64,000 bases of DNA from Flavobacterium sp. W4I14 (GCA_030817875.1 JAUSZU010000001.1:4030001-4094000), one strand, 5' to 3'; counted from the stretch's first letter, positions 56,205-64,000 are shown. Numbers and translations are program-made. Notes: generated by a model not told the origin, from the letters alone.

Positions 56205-57905
56205 TTAATTAACTTTTATTCCTTTAATATTTAATTGCAAACGTTTCTTATCACGCCACACGTTTTCCTCTAACGTATAACAAACCGAAAACGGTACCTT
56301 TGGTTGTAAAAGATTTTGAAATTCTGCCAACCCGAATGCAATGCCTTCAAAAATAGGTGAATTTTGTTGTTTTATGTTAATTTTTAAATGATTTGCGCCA
56401 ACAGCCATGGCTTGCTGTGCGAGATATACGTTATGGGTAACAAATATAGGCGCCATATTTTCTGGTCCGAAGGGTCCCATCTGCGATAAAACACGATAAA
56501 ATTTACCATCTATCTGTGCCAGCTCGATTTCGGCATCAATCCTGATCATCGGCGTAAGCAGCTCCTCGGTAATACTGGCCGATACAATTTCTTCAAATTT
56601 ATCTGCAAAGGCATCTACATTATGCTGTTGCATGGTTAAGCCTGCGGCAAATTTATGCCCGCCATATTGATCCAGTAAATCGGCACAACCGCTTAAAGCC
56701 TCGTACAGATCGAAACCAATTACCGATCGGCAGGAACCTGCTACCTGTCCGTTAGATTTTGTTAATACGATTGTTGGGCGATAATATTTTTCAGTTAAAC
56801 GCGAGGCCACAATCCCGATTACCCCCTTATGCCAGTTTTCGTTAAATACAACGGTCGTTTTTTTGTTGATGAGGATATCGCTTTCGCCAATTAAAGCCAA
56901 AGCCTCACGGGTAATGTCCTGATCGTAAGTTTTACGCTCAGTATTTTTAAGATTGATCAGTTCACTTTGCTCTAATGCGTTTCCATCTACCTGGCAAAGC
57001 AACATGGCAACTGCATGTTTAGCATGGTCTATCCGTCCGGCGGCATTAATCCGCGGACCTAAGGTAAAAACCACATCGGTAATGCTGTAGTTTTCGGTTT
57101 TGCCCGAAACTTCCATCAGGGCACGCAAACCTTCGCATGGATTGGAATTTAATTTTTTTAAGCCGTAATAAGCTAAAATCCTGTTCTCTCCCACTACCGG
57201 AACAATATCAGCGGCAATGCTTACCATTACCAAATCTAAATATTGCAGATAAGTTTCTTTGGGGAGCTGATGTTTTTGCGCATATGCCTGTGCAAGTTTA
57301 AAGCCTATACCGCAACCGGCCAGTTCCTTAAAAGGATATGGGCAATCAGCGCGTTTAGGATCTAAAACGGCAATAGCCTGAGGTAGTTCATCTCCAGGTA
57401 AATGGTGATCGCAGATAATGAAATCTACTCCTAAAGTGTTCGCGTAATCAATTTTATCGATAGATTTTATTCCACAATCTAAGGCAATAATTAAAGAAAA
57501 CCCATTTTCATTGGCATAATCAATCCCTGCGGTAGAAATGCCGTAACCTTCCAGATAGCGGTCGGGAATATAATATTCGATGTTTTTGGTGAGCTGCGAA
57601 AAGAAACTGAAAGCCAGTGCAACCGAAGTTGTACCATCTACATCATAATCGCCATAAATCAGTATTTTTTCATGGGTGGCCAATGCCGTTTCAATGCGGG
57701 CAATAGCAACATCCATATCCTTCATTAAAAAAGGATCATGAAGATGGTCAAGATCTGGCCTGAAGAAATCTTTAGCCTGATCGAAATCACAAATATTCCG
57801 TTGTACGAGTATTTGTGCAAGTGAGCGATCTATATTAAGTTGTTCTGCTATTTTTGTTATTGCAGCATCATTGCAATCTGATGCCAGTACCCATCTTTTT
57901 TCCAT
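56205..57905 (-). CDS. recJ: Single-stranded-DNA-specific exonuclease RecJ
   Basis: A 5'-3' exonuclease of recombination and mismatch repair. It has 566 residues. The DHH-family motifs are LIYGDYDVDGTTSVAL (residues about 80-95), ALDCGIKS, IICDHHLPGDELP and VLDPKRADCPYPF. The DHHA1 domain has GGHKFAAGLTM. The OB-like C-terminal domain reads ...PVGANHLKIN. All catalytic Asp and His residues are present. It is separated from lptB by a pair of hairpins. Confidence 0.95.
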   Translation of the reverse strand: MEKRWVLASDCNDAAITKIAEQLNIDRSLAQILVQRNICDFDQAKDFFRPDLDHLHDPFLMKDMDVAIARIETALATHEKILIYGDYDVDGTTSVALAFSFFSQLTKNIEYYIPDRYLEGYGISTAGIDYANENGFSLIIALDCGIKSIDKIDYANTLGVDFIICDHHLPGDELPQAIAVLDPKRADCPYPFKELAGCGIGFKLAQAYAQKHQLPKETYLQYLDLVMVSIAADIVPVVGENRILAYYGLKKLNSNPCEGLRALMEVSGKTENYSITDVVFTLGPRINAAGRIDHAKHAVAMLLCQVDGNALEQSELINLKNTERKTYDQDITREALALIGESDILINKKTTVVFNENWHKGVIGIVASRLTEKYYRPTIVLTKSNGQVAGSCRSVIGFDLYEALSGCADLLDQYGGHKFAAGLTMQQHNVDAFADKFEEIVSASITEELLTPMIRIDAEIELAQIDGKFYRVLSQMGPFGPENMAPIFVTHNVYLAQQAMAVGANHLKINIKQQNSPIFEGIAFGLAEFQNLLQPKVPFSVCYTLEENVWRDKKRLQLNIKGIKVN

Positions 57906-58007
57906 TTATTCTGTCTCCGAACAGTAAATATACATTTTAATTGTATATGATGGAGGCAATATCTAATGGGTTGACGAACAAAACCTTTAAAAACAAAAAG
58001 TTAAATT

Positions 58008-59333
58008 TTACTTGGAATTTCCGGGATATTCTTGATAAAGCTTGATCAGATGTGCCTTTTGGCTCGCATATTTCGCATCATCAATTAAATTCACACGTTC
58101 TGCCGGATCCCACGATAAATTGTAAAGTTCGGTAAGTTCTTTATTGTCTTTTTTGGTAATCCTCAACTTCCAATCGCCATCTTTTACGCCTTCTAATACA
58201 TAATTGTGGTAATAAATCGGGCGGTGAGGTTTAGCGTTATTTTTCGTGGTAAGCAAAGCAGAAACAGATTCTCCATCATACACTTTTTGAGGTAGTTTAC
58301 TTTTGGTCCACTCAGCCAGTGTAGGAAAAACATCCAGATTTGAAATGGGCTTGGTTAACTGGCTATTGTTAAGGGTATGCCCTTTCCAATATACAATAAA
58401 TGGAACGCGATGGCCGCCTTCGTAAGAGATCCCTTTCGAACCTCTAAAAATTCCTGCGGAGCCAACATGGTAAAACTTGGTAAAACCATCCTCATACATT
58501 CGCTGTGGCGCATTTATCCACGGACCGTTATCGCTGGTGAAGATAAAAATGGTATTGTCTGCCTGTCCGGAAGCGACCACTTGCTTCCAGATTGCAGCCA
58601 AACCGGCATCCATATCTTCGATTACATCACCAAGTTCACCACCGGCAGAAGGTGTTTTTCTACTTTTTTGTGCCGCAAAAGCAACAGGCAAATGTGGCAT
58701 ATTTTGCGCCAGGTAGAGAAAAAACGGTTTTTTAGCAGCAGCACTTTGTTTAATGAATTTGATCGATTCGCGGGTGTAAGAACTCGTTAAAATGCTATCG
58801 TGCGGTTTATAGATTTCTGGTTTGGTATTTCTAAAAATCTTGATCGTTGTATCGGTTTTAACATAAGGCGCTCTATAATCGTGGCTATATAAAAGGCCGT
58901 AAAACTCATCAAAACCCTTTTTATTTGGCAGCGATGCACCATGATCGCCCAAATGCCATTTACCGACCAAAGCGGTAGCATAACCTGATTGTTTAAGCAT
59001 CTGTGCAATGGTAATCTCATCTTCAGGTATGCCACGTTTATCGCCCGGACCTATTGGCCATGGCAAATCCATCCTGCTGCAGTATCTTCCCGTAAGCAAT
59101 GATGCCCTTGATGGTGTACAGGTTGGCGAGGTGGTAACGAAATTGGTTGCTTTTACTCCTTTAACAGCCATTCCATCCAAAAACGGCGTTTTGATCAGCG
59201 GACTTCCATAACAAGAAATATCGGCATACCCCATATCATCAGCCAATACAATAATTACGTTTGGTTTTTGTTGCGCTTTTAACTGTATCGAAAAACTACA
59301 AGCCAGCAGAAAAATTAAGATTCGGAGATTCAT
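58008..59333 (-). CDS. Secreted sulfatase (arylsulfatase family)
   Basis: A 441-residue sulfatase with a signal peptide (residues about 1-20, ending LKA). The formylglycine motif is C72-T-P-S-R-A-S-L-L-T-G. Metal-binding aspartates are in VLADDMGYADI (about 30-40), and substrate-side motifs are VGKWHLGDHG and FTSDNGPW. It needs a formylglycine-generating enzyme, not in the window. Likely releases sulfate from host or algal glycans in the periplasm. No SusCD pair is adjacent, so it is not part of a visible polysaccharide locus. Confidence 0.92.
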   Translation of the reverse strand: MNLRILIFLLACSFSIQLKAQQKPNVIIVLADDMGYADISCYGSPLIKTPFLDGMAVKGVKATNFVTTSPTCTPSRASLLTGRYCSRMDLPWPIGPGDKRGIPEDEITIAQMLKQSGYATALVGKWHLGDHGASLPNKKGFDEFYGLLYSHDYRAPYVKTDTTIKIFRNTKPEIYKPHDSILTSSYTRESIKFIKQSAAAKKPFFLYLAQNMPHLPVAFAAQKSRKTPSAGGELGDVIEDMDAGLAAIWKQVVASGQADNTIFIFTSDNGPWINAPQRMYEDGFTKFYHVGSAGIFRGSKGISYEGGHRVPFIVYWKGHTLNNSQLTKPISNLDVFPTLAEWTKSKLPQKVYDGESVSALLTTKNNAKPHRPIYYHNYVLEGVKDGDWKLRITKKDNKELTELYNLSWDPAERVNLIDDAKYASQKAHLIKLYQEYPGNSK

Positions 59334-59414
59334 GCCTGAAATTTAAGCATCATATTTTACAAAAAAAGGAAGTATCCAAGCTTTTACCAAAACAAATACT
59401 CAAGTTTAGATTGT

Positions 59415-59422
59415 TACCTTTG
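59415..59422 (+). promoter_or_regulatory. Promoter -7 element for the MBL hydrolase gene
   Basis: TACCTTTG matches TAnnTTTG, 23 bases before the TTG start at 59446. It lies in the 112-bp divergent gap to the sulfatase gene. No -33 TTG is seen at normal spacing. Confidence 0.45.
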
Positions 59423-59445
59423 TAGAAACATTAAAGATCTACATT

Positions 59446-60213
59446 TTGCAAGTTCACACCCTATTCGAAGGCACCTATTCTGTTGATGCAACAAAGAAAT
59501 TTGTTCCTTTCGACCCTGCCATACATCATTTTAAAGACAGACCCGCATCGCTATTCATTAACGTTCAGCCTTTTTTGGTTGAGCTGAAAAACGACCTCGT
59601 ACTTTTTGATACGGGTTTAGGATTTAGTGATGACCATGGCGAACTGATTTTGCACAAAAACATCCGCAATGCCGGTTTCGACCCTACTGATGTAACCAAG
59701 GTGTTAATGTCGCACTTACATTATGACCACTCTGGGGGCATGATTCATAAACAGGGCAATGATAAGGTTGAATTAAGTTTCCCTGATGCTGAATATGTAA
59801 TTAACCGAGGCGAATGGGAAACGGCATTTAGCAGCACTTCATCTTCTTACCACACCGATATTTTCGATTTTGTACAACGCAATGCACAATTGAAGTTTGT
59901 AGAGGGCGATGGCGCATTGGATGAAACCATTGCTTATGAATTTACAGGTGCGCACTGTCCCAACCATCAGGTTTTCCTTTTAACCGAAGGCAAGCAAAAG
60001 ATATTTTTTGGTGGCGATGTACTACCTGAACCTGAAGAACTGGTTAAAAATTTTATTGCCAAATATGATTTCGATGGCCGTAAGGCAATGGAATTACGCA
60101 AGGAGTTTGGTAAAAGAGCAGCAGAAGAAAACTGGGAATGTTTGTTCTACCATGGCAAAAGCGCAGCAACTGGTTTTGTTGATGCTGTTGAAGGCGGATT
60201 TAAGATAAGATAG
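59446..60213 (+). CDS. Metallo-beta-lactamase-fold hydrolase
   Basis: A 255-residue MBL-fold enzyme starting at TTG 59446 (MQVHTLFEGTYSV). The zinc motif H-x-H-x-D-H is in MSHLHYDHSGGM (about residues 88-99). Further ligands lie in GAHCPNHQVFL, FFGGDVLPEPE and LFYHGKSAA. Similar proteins include lactonases and thiolesterases; no substrate can be assigned. The gene ends with TAG, and a TTTAGGG array follows at once. Confidence 0.88.
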   Translation: MQVHTLFEGTYSVDATKKFVPFDPAIHHFKDRPASLFINVQPFLVELKNDLVLFDTGLGFSDDHGELILHKNIRNAGFDPTDVTKVLMSHLHYDHSGGMIHKQGNDKVELSFPDAEYVINRGEWETAFSSTSSSYHTDIFDFVQRNAQLKFVEGDGALDETIAYEFTGAHCPNHQVFLLTEGKQKIFFGGDVLPEPEELVKNFIAKYDFDGRKAMELRKEFGKRAAEENWECLFYHGKSAATGFVDAVEGGFKIR

Positions 60214-60263
60214 GTTTAGGGTTTAGGGTTTAGGGTTTAGGGTTTAGGGTTTAGGGTTTAGGG
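60214..60263. repeat. Pure heptanucleotide array (TTTAGGG) x7
   Basis: After the stop codon TAG (60211-60213), G and then seven perfect TTTAGGG units run to 60263. The unit is identical to that of the array at 42709-42767, 17.5 kb away. As there, the array begins at the stop codon of a plus-strand gene. Confidence 0.97.
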
Positions 60264-60390
60264 GGAACAGACCTATAGTGGATTTAGTATACTTGATGCT
60301 AAAAAGGCGATTTATTATTTTTCTTAAATCGTTACCTAAATTTATTCGCCAATTATTTCATTGTTGCCTGCTTCAGCTGGCAAATAACAA

Positions 60391-60420
60391 AAAAAGCCCC
60401 GACAGATGTCGAGGCTTTTG
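60391..60420. terminator. Bidirectional intrinsic terminator between MBL hydrolase and yceI
   Basis: A hairpin AAAAAGCCCCGACA with TGTCGAGGCTTTT around GAT, with an A-run before and T-run after. It can end both convergent transcripts. A second GC-rich palindrome, GCCCTCCCATCAGGGGAGGG (60429-60448), follows and resembles the CCCC/GGGG elements at 24462-24573. Confidence 0.8.
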
Positions 60421-60459
60421 CATTTCAAGCCCTCCCATCAGGGGAGGGTTGAGTGAAGT

Positions 60460-61047
60460 TTATTTCTTAGCTACCAATTTAACAGCTAATTCAAAGTTAT
60501 CATCGATTGCTTTGTCGCCAATGCTATCGAAGAATGATTTAGAACCGTATTTGATGTCATATTTAGTTCTATCAACAACGATTTTACCTGCTAAAGCCGA
60601 AGCTGTACCATCTGCATTAACAGTTACAGTTGCAGGGAAGCTTAATGGTTTAGTAATACCTTTGATGGTTAAATTACCTGATACCGTTACGTTTGCTCCA
60701 GAACCAGCAACTTTAGTAATTACGAAAGTTGAAGTTGGGAATTTAGTTGTACCGAAGAAATCGTCTGCTTTTAAGTGACCTTCTAATTTAGCGCTTCCAT
60801 CAGCATCTTTAATTGAAGCCATATCAATTACAAATGTACCACCAGTTACATTTTTACCGTTAACGGCTAAGGTACCTGATTGTAAAGCTACAGTTCCGTT
60901 GTGAGAACCTGTTACTTTTTTACCAACCCAAGTAATGGTTGATTTTGCTGCATCTACCGTATAAGTTACTGGTTTAGTAGGGTTTTTAAAAGCTGACAAT
61001 GCTACAACTGCCACTAATAAAAAAATTGAGCTAATTTTTAATTTCAT
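60460..61047 (-). CDS. YceI-family periplasmic protein
   Basis: A YceI-like lipocalin-fold protein of 195 residues from ATG 61047 (MKLKISSIFLLVAVVALSAF, signal peptide). An upstream in-frame ATG at 61074 overlaps the promoter region: a -7 element TATATTTG lies at 61079-61072. YceI proteins bind isoprenoids or other lipids in a hydrophobic pocket. Signatures YTVDAAKSTITWVGKKVTGSHNG and FGTTKFPTSTFVITKV, and a KYGSKSFFDSIGDKAIDDNFEL C-terminus, match. A link with isoprenoid/carotenoid metabolism is speculative. Confidence 0.9.
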   Translation of the reverse strand: MKLKISSIFLLVAVVALSAFKNPTKPVTYTVDAAKSTITWVGKKVTGSHNGTVALQSGTLAVNGKNVTGGTFVIDMASIKDADGSAKLEGHLKADDFFGTTKFPTSTFVITKVAGSGANVTVSGNLTIKGITKPLSFPATVTVNADGTASALAGKIVVDRTKYDIKYGSKSFFDSIGDKAIDDNFELAVKLVAKK

Positions 61048-61071
61048 TTTCTGGTTTTTTATAATTTGATA

Positions 61072-61079
61072 CAAATATA
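61072..61079 (-). promoter_or_regulatory. Promoter -7 element for yceI-type gene
   Basis: TATATTTG on the minus strand matches TAnnTTTG and lies 24 bases before ATG 61047, so the downstream ATG is the real start. No clear -33 TTG is seen. Confidence 0.5.
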
Positions 61080-61212
61080 GATTAACTCCCGATCTCTTGT
61101 TATTGACCTATGTTAAGTTTTCTCAAAAATAATCGGATTTATTTAAAATCATTCTATTGACTGCAGAAATATAGCAATGGTTTAATTTGTTTACTTTTTA
61201 ATGTGAATATAG

Positions 61213-61248
61213 AAAGGTAGAAGGCGGAAGGTTTAAGATAGAGGGTTT
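61213..61248. repeat. Degenerate heptamer array upstream of the lipoprotein pseudogene
   Basis: Units AAAGGTAG, AAGGCGG, AAGGTTTAAGATAG and AGGGTTT. This is the same type, in inverted sense, as 62738-62773 and 3544-3579. It lies in the 290-bp gap between the yceI-type and lipoprotein genes. The rest of that gap shows only A/T-rich sequence with no gene. Confidence 0.6.
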
Positions 61249-61365
61249 CCTTGGCATCGCCTAAAAAATGCAAATATTTACTACATACCGATCATGCTTA
61301 ATTTTATCCTATACTGTTCATAGAAAAAATAATCTTCTATATTTAGAAAATAATATTAAATGCTC

Positions 61366-61816
61366 ATGAAAAATAAAATTTACGCTTCATTATATTTATT
61401 CAGCTTATTACTTATTGTAAGCAGTTGTAATTTCAACAGCGCTTATTTAAACCGCGAGGAGGATAAAAAAGATGCGGAGAAAGTACGCGGATCAGTTTTA
61501 TACTTTTGTTGAGAAAAATGATTTGAAAAATCTAAGCCCTCTTCTCAGCAATCAATTTAAAGCAGTAACCAGCGCACAAAAATTAAATGATTATTTAACC
61601 GGAACTGCCAATAAGCTGGGTGAAATAGAAAGCAAAAAACTAGATCACTGGGAAACGAAAGTGATAAGAGGTTCGAATGCATCAGCGCGTTACGTGCTTT
61701 ATTATATTGTAGAAAGGACAAAATTTCAAGCAAAAGAAACAGTTACTTTAACTGCAGAAAATGACCAGATTAAAATTTTAGGATACAATGTAAATTCTGA
61801 AGGTTTATTAAAATAA
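61366..61816 (+). pseudogene. Frameshifted small lipoprotein (DUF4019-like)
   Basis: An ATG at 61366 (or 61360) opens a lipoprotein signal peptide, KIYASLYLFSLLLIVSSC, and continues to DKKDAEKV before stopping at 61510-61512. The +1-shifted frame carries the conserved remainder: YADQFYTFVEKNDLKNLSPLL to GYNVNSEGLLK. Deleting one G in GAGAAAGTACGCG (near 61482) would join them as DAEKYADQFY. The intact product would be about 148 residues with an NTF2/DUF4019-like domain. It may be a true mutation or an error in the sequence. Confidence 0.75.
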
Positions 61817-61862
61817 GAAGAGCCCTTGATCTATAGAAGGCATTGAAATTGGCAACTAAATC

Positions 61863-62180
61863 ATGGCAAAGAAAAATCTGCCCGATAATTTAAAAAATGG
61901 CATTGAAGCACTTTCGGGCATTTCAATGGATCGCGTGAAAGTACACACAAATTCGGATAAATCTGCACAATTAAAGGCTTTGGCCTATGCGAATGGTACT
62001 GATGTTCATTTAGCTGCTAATGAAGTAGCGCATTTACCGCATGAGGCATGGCATGTGGTACAGCAAAATCAAGGTAGAGTTAAACCAACAACACAATTAA
62101 ATTCCGATATAACAGTTAACAACGATCCTGGTTTAGAAAAAGAAGCCGATGAAATGGGATCAAAAGCAACTGGTTTTTAA
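61863..62180 (+). CDS. Stand-alone eCIS-core-domain (DUF4157) protein
   Basis: A 105-residue protein that is almost only the DUF4157 domain: LPDNLKNGIEALSGISMDRVKVHTNS, then DVHLAANEVAHLPHEAWHVVQQNQGRVKP with the metallopeptidase-like H-E-x-x-H (HEAWH), then GLEKEADEMGSKA with the third-ligand-type E-x-x-AD. DUF4157 domains usually lie at the N-terminus of large effectors linked to extracellular contractile injection systems. Here the protein ends after the domain, and no eCIS genes are in the window. It could be a remnant, a small effector or a protease. Confidence 0.8.
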   Translation: MAKKNLPDNLKNGIEALSGISMDRVKVHTNSDKSAQLKALAYANGTDVHLAANEVAHLPHEAWHVVQQNQGRVKPTTQLNSDITVNNDPGLEKEADEMGSKATGF

Positions 62181-62192
62181 ATTATAAATAAG

Positions 62193-62365
62193 GCACCCGC
62201 TTTTTATATTACTGCGTTTGACTTTTATATTAATGCATCCGCTTTTTACAATAACGCACCTTATTTTTATAATAACGCACCCGCGAATTACATTAAGGCA
62301 CTTGTGATTTATATTAATACATTCGGACTTATATTATCGCACCTTGTTTTCACAATAACGCACCC
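62193..62365. repeat. Degenerate 21-bp tandem array, eight units
   Basis: Units with consensus GCACCCGCTTTTTATATTAAY (seven units of 21 and one of 20 bases, then GCACCC). The GCA start and TATTAA/AATAAC end are best kept; the middle varies. It begins 13 bases after the DUF4157 stop. All plus-strand frames contain stops. It is not a CRISPR, because units are contiguous without spacers. Confidence 0.9.
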
Positions 62366-62394
62366 ATTTAGTTAAATAAAACTTTCGCTGAACG

Positions 62395-62570
62395 GGTTTA
62401 CAGCCCTGTCCCATCCTTCATAAACCTGACAATAGCGAAAATCCTTTTTGTCTGCACTTACAGTAGAAGATTGCTTCGTCGTTTCTCCTTGCTATGACGA
62501 TAGCGAGAGCAGAAACCACAAAAAGATTGAAGCGAATGGCAGGACTGCCGCTTCCGATGGAAAGCTGGCA
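62395..62570. repeat. Interspersed element copy 4
   Basis: It carries the family pattern: ATAAACCTGACAATAGCGAA, AATCCTTTTTGT ... ACAAAAAGATTGAAGCGAAT, GGCAGGACTGCC. This is the same layout as 6301-6400 but with the central hairpin replaced by about 60 bases that include a second repeat type, GATTGCTTCGTCGTTTCTCC with GCTATGACGA. A nested insertion of one repeat class in another is the simplest reading. Confidence 0.7.
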
Positions 62571-62671
62571 TTCTTTTCCAAAAAAAATCTGCAAGCCTTA
62601 TAAAATGAATTTATAAAACTTGCAGATCAATATGTTCGCGAGGACACGGACCTGGGCTCAAAATCTTTCTA

Positions 62672-62707
62672 AATAGATTGCCACGTCGTTCCTCCTCGCA
62701 ATGACGA
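62672..62707. repeat. REP-type unit (GATTGCCACGTCGTTCCTCC)
   Basis: GATTGCCACGTCGTTCCTCC followed by TCGCAATGACGA. It is an imperfect palindrome found in many bacterial genomes and related to the insertion inside the element at 62395-62570. It lies in the 3' flank of gcvP. Confidence 0.65.
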
Positions 62708-62737
62708 TCGGGAGTAATTAAGGCGATGGAAAGGAAA

Positions 62738-62773
62738 ACCTTAAACCCTCTACCTTCCTACCCTCAACCTTAG
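62738..62773. repeat. Degenerate heptamer array overlapping the gcvP stop codon
   Basis: Plus-strand units ACCTTAA, ACCCTCT, ACCTTCCT, ACCCTCA, ACCTTAG. The gcvP stop (TAA on the minus strand, 62772-62770) is made from the last unit. It is the decayed counterpart of the pure arrays at the crtD and MBL stop codons. Confidence 0.75.
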
Positions 62774-64000
62774 GGAACGATCTCTTCTAAATAACTCTCA
62801 ATCGGCGGACAAGCACAGATTAATGCTCTATCACCATGGCTATCGTTAACACGACCAACAGATGGCCAGAACTTGCGTTCTAACACATAAGGAAGCGGAA
62901 ACGCAGCTGTTTGACGGCTATAAGCATGATCCCATTCGTTAGCGGTAATTACCGAAACCGTATGAGGTGCATTTTTTAATGGGTTATCAGTTTTATCTAA
63001 AGTACCGTTTTCTACAGCGGTAATTTCGTTTTTAATCGCGATTAAGGCATCACAGAAACGATCTAACTCATGTTTAGGCTCCGATTCTGTAGGCTCAACC
63101 ATTAAAGTTCCTGCAACCGGGAAAGAAACTGTTGGTGCGTGGAAACCATAATCCATTAAACGTTTTGCGATATCAGTTACTTCGATCCCGAAAGCTTTGA
63201 ACGAACGGCAATCCAAAATCATCTCGTGTGCACAACGGCCCTGAGTACCTGAATAAAGCACCGGATAGTGTTGCTCTAAACGCGCTTTCATGTAGTTTGC
63301 ATTTAAAATAGCATATTTAGTAGCGTTGGTTAATCCTTCAGCACCCATCATTGCGATATAGGCATGAGAGATAATCAGGATCGAAGCCGAACCCCATGGT
63401 GCAGATGAAACTGCAGAAATAGATTTTCCTTTGTCGATATCAACTACAGCATGACCTGGAAGGTAAGGAACCAAGTGTTTTGCCACACCGATTGGGCCCA
63501 TACCAGGACCGCCACCACCGTGAGGGATACAGAAGGTTTTGTGCAAGTTTAAGTGACAAACATCGGCACCGATATTGGCCGGACTTGTTAAACCAACCTG
63601 TGCATTCATGTTTGCACCATCCATGTAAACCTGTCCGCCGTTAGCGTGAATGGTTTCGCAGATTTCGATAATGCTTTCTTCGAACACGCCGTGAGTAGAT
63701 GGATAAGTTACCATCAAACACGATAAGTTGTCTTTATGTAATTCTGCTTTCGCTTTTAAATCTTCAACATCGATGTTACCATTTTCTAAAGATTTAACCA
63801 CTACAATTTTCATATCGGCCATTGCCGCAGAAGCAGGGTTTGTTCCGTGTGCCGAAGCAGGAATTAACGCTACATTACGATGGAAATCGCCTCTATCGTG
63901 ATGATAAGCGCGGATAACCATTAAACCAGCATATTCGCCCTGAGCACCAGCATTTGGCTGTAAACTCATTGCGGCAAATCCGGTAATTTCACTTAACCAT
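62770..64000 (-). CDS. gcvP: Glycine dehydrogenase (decarboxylating), C-terminal part
   Basis: P-protein of the glycine cleavage system. It decarboxylates glycine with PLP and passes the aminomethyl group to the H-protein lipoyl arm. The frame is open to the window edge (WLSEITGFAAMSLQPNAGAQGEYAG), so about 410 C-terminal residues of roughly 960 are seen. PLP-lysine region: CHLNLHKTFCIPHGGGGPGMGPIGV. Others: ALIPASAHGTNPASAAMADM and YVLERKFWPSVGRVNDSHGDR, both characteristic. Ends in ...ESYLEEIVP. The heptamer array supplies the stop codon. The 5' part lies beyond 64000. Confidence 0.95.
   Translation of the reverse strand, partial: WLSEITGFAAMSLQPNAGAQGEYAGLMVIRAYHHDRGDFHRNVALIPASAHGTNPASAAMADMKIVVVKSLENGNIDVEDLKAKAELHKDNLSCLMVTYPSTHGVFEESIIEICETIHANGGQVYMDGANMNAQVGLTSPANIGADVCHLNLHKTFCIPHGGGGPGMGPIGVAKHLVPYLPGHAVVDIDKGKSISAVSSAPWGSASILIISHAYIAMMGAEGLTNATKYAILNANYMKARLEQHYPVLYSGTQGRCAHEMILDCRSFKAFGIEVTDIAKRLMDYGFHAPTVSFPVAGTLMVEPTESEPKHELDRFCDALIAIKNEITAVENGTLDKTDNPLKNAPHTVSVITANEWDHAYSRQTAAFPLPYVLERKFWPSVGRVNDSHGDRALICACPPIESYLEEIVP

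Noticed and set aside
62193..62365. CRISPR array
   Set aside because: Units are contiguous with no unique spacers, they diverge gradually, and no cas genes are present.

Overview
The window is chromosomal DNA of a Bacteroidota bacterium, most likely a Pedobacter-like member of the Sphingobacteriaceae. The basis is gene content (CruF, BT_3928-type, YARHG, GIN-domain, GH3 and CCC-motif/DUF2752 proteins), promoters of the Bacteroidota form TTTG-N19-TAnnTTTG, and a scarcity of Shine-Dalgarno sequences. The genus is an inference; the 16S gene at 4007-5524 would settle it.

Layout. 1-6.1 kb: a complete rRNA operon on the minus strand (16S, tRNA-Ile, tRNA-Ala, 23S, 5S) driven by three tandem near-consensus promoters. 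6.1-6.85 kb: a mosaic of interspersed repeats. 6.85-8.9 kb: two overlapping lipid A deacylase genes (LpxR and PagL types). 9-15 kb: small enzymes, a LemA/TPM cluster and a Nudix hydrolase. 15-17 kb: dnaA and a candidate oriC. 17-21 kb: the catalytic subunit of methylmalonyl-CoA mutase, an IscA-type protein and an ABC permease. 21-28.8 kb: a nucleotide-sugar/capsule operon (ugd, UDP-xylose synthase type, galE, unknown, CpsB-type phosphatase), Kdo transferase, gluconokinase and ferrochelatase. 29-33.2 kb: a carotenoid operon (acyltransferase, glycosyltransferase, CruF, ispH, CrtW-type ketolase); a CrtD-type desaturase lies apart at 41.2 kb. 33-48 kb: mixed housekeeping (PyrR-like, rlmD, aroK, folP, diadenylate cyclase) and envelope genes. 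48.7-52 kb: an operon of small membrane proteins. 52.3-53.5 kb: an IS110-family element. 53.7-64 kb: a frameshifted GH3 gene, lptB, recJ, a sulfatase, an MBL hydrolase, YceI, a frameshifted lipoprotein gene, a stand-alone eCIS-core (DUF4157) protein, and the 3' part of gcvP cut by the window edge.

The most unusual feature is a set of tandem arrays with a seven-base period. Three are pure (TAGTCCA x12, GGGTTTA x8, TTTAGGG x7), and each supplies or abuts the stop codon of a gene. Many decayed relatives lie in spacers, often as inverted pairs, including the 5S-23S and 23S-tRNA spacers, the gcvP stop codon and the upstream side of rlmD. One set has become coding sequence inside the Kdo transferase gene. 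Other repeat classes are palindromic REP-like elements, a roughly 100-bp interspersed element, an inverted repeat that could fold around the start of the UDP-xylose synthase gene, and a degenerate 21-bp tandem array beside the DUF4157 gene.

Functionally the window groups into outer-membrane and lipid A work (LpxR, PagL, WaaA, LptB), surface sugar-nucleotide supply, carotenoid synthesis with its own isoprenoid step, and replication initiation.
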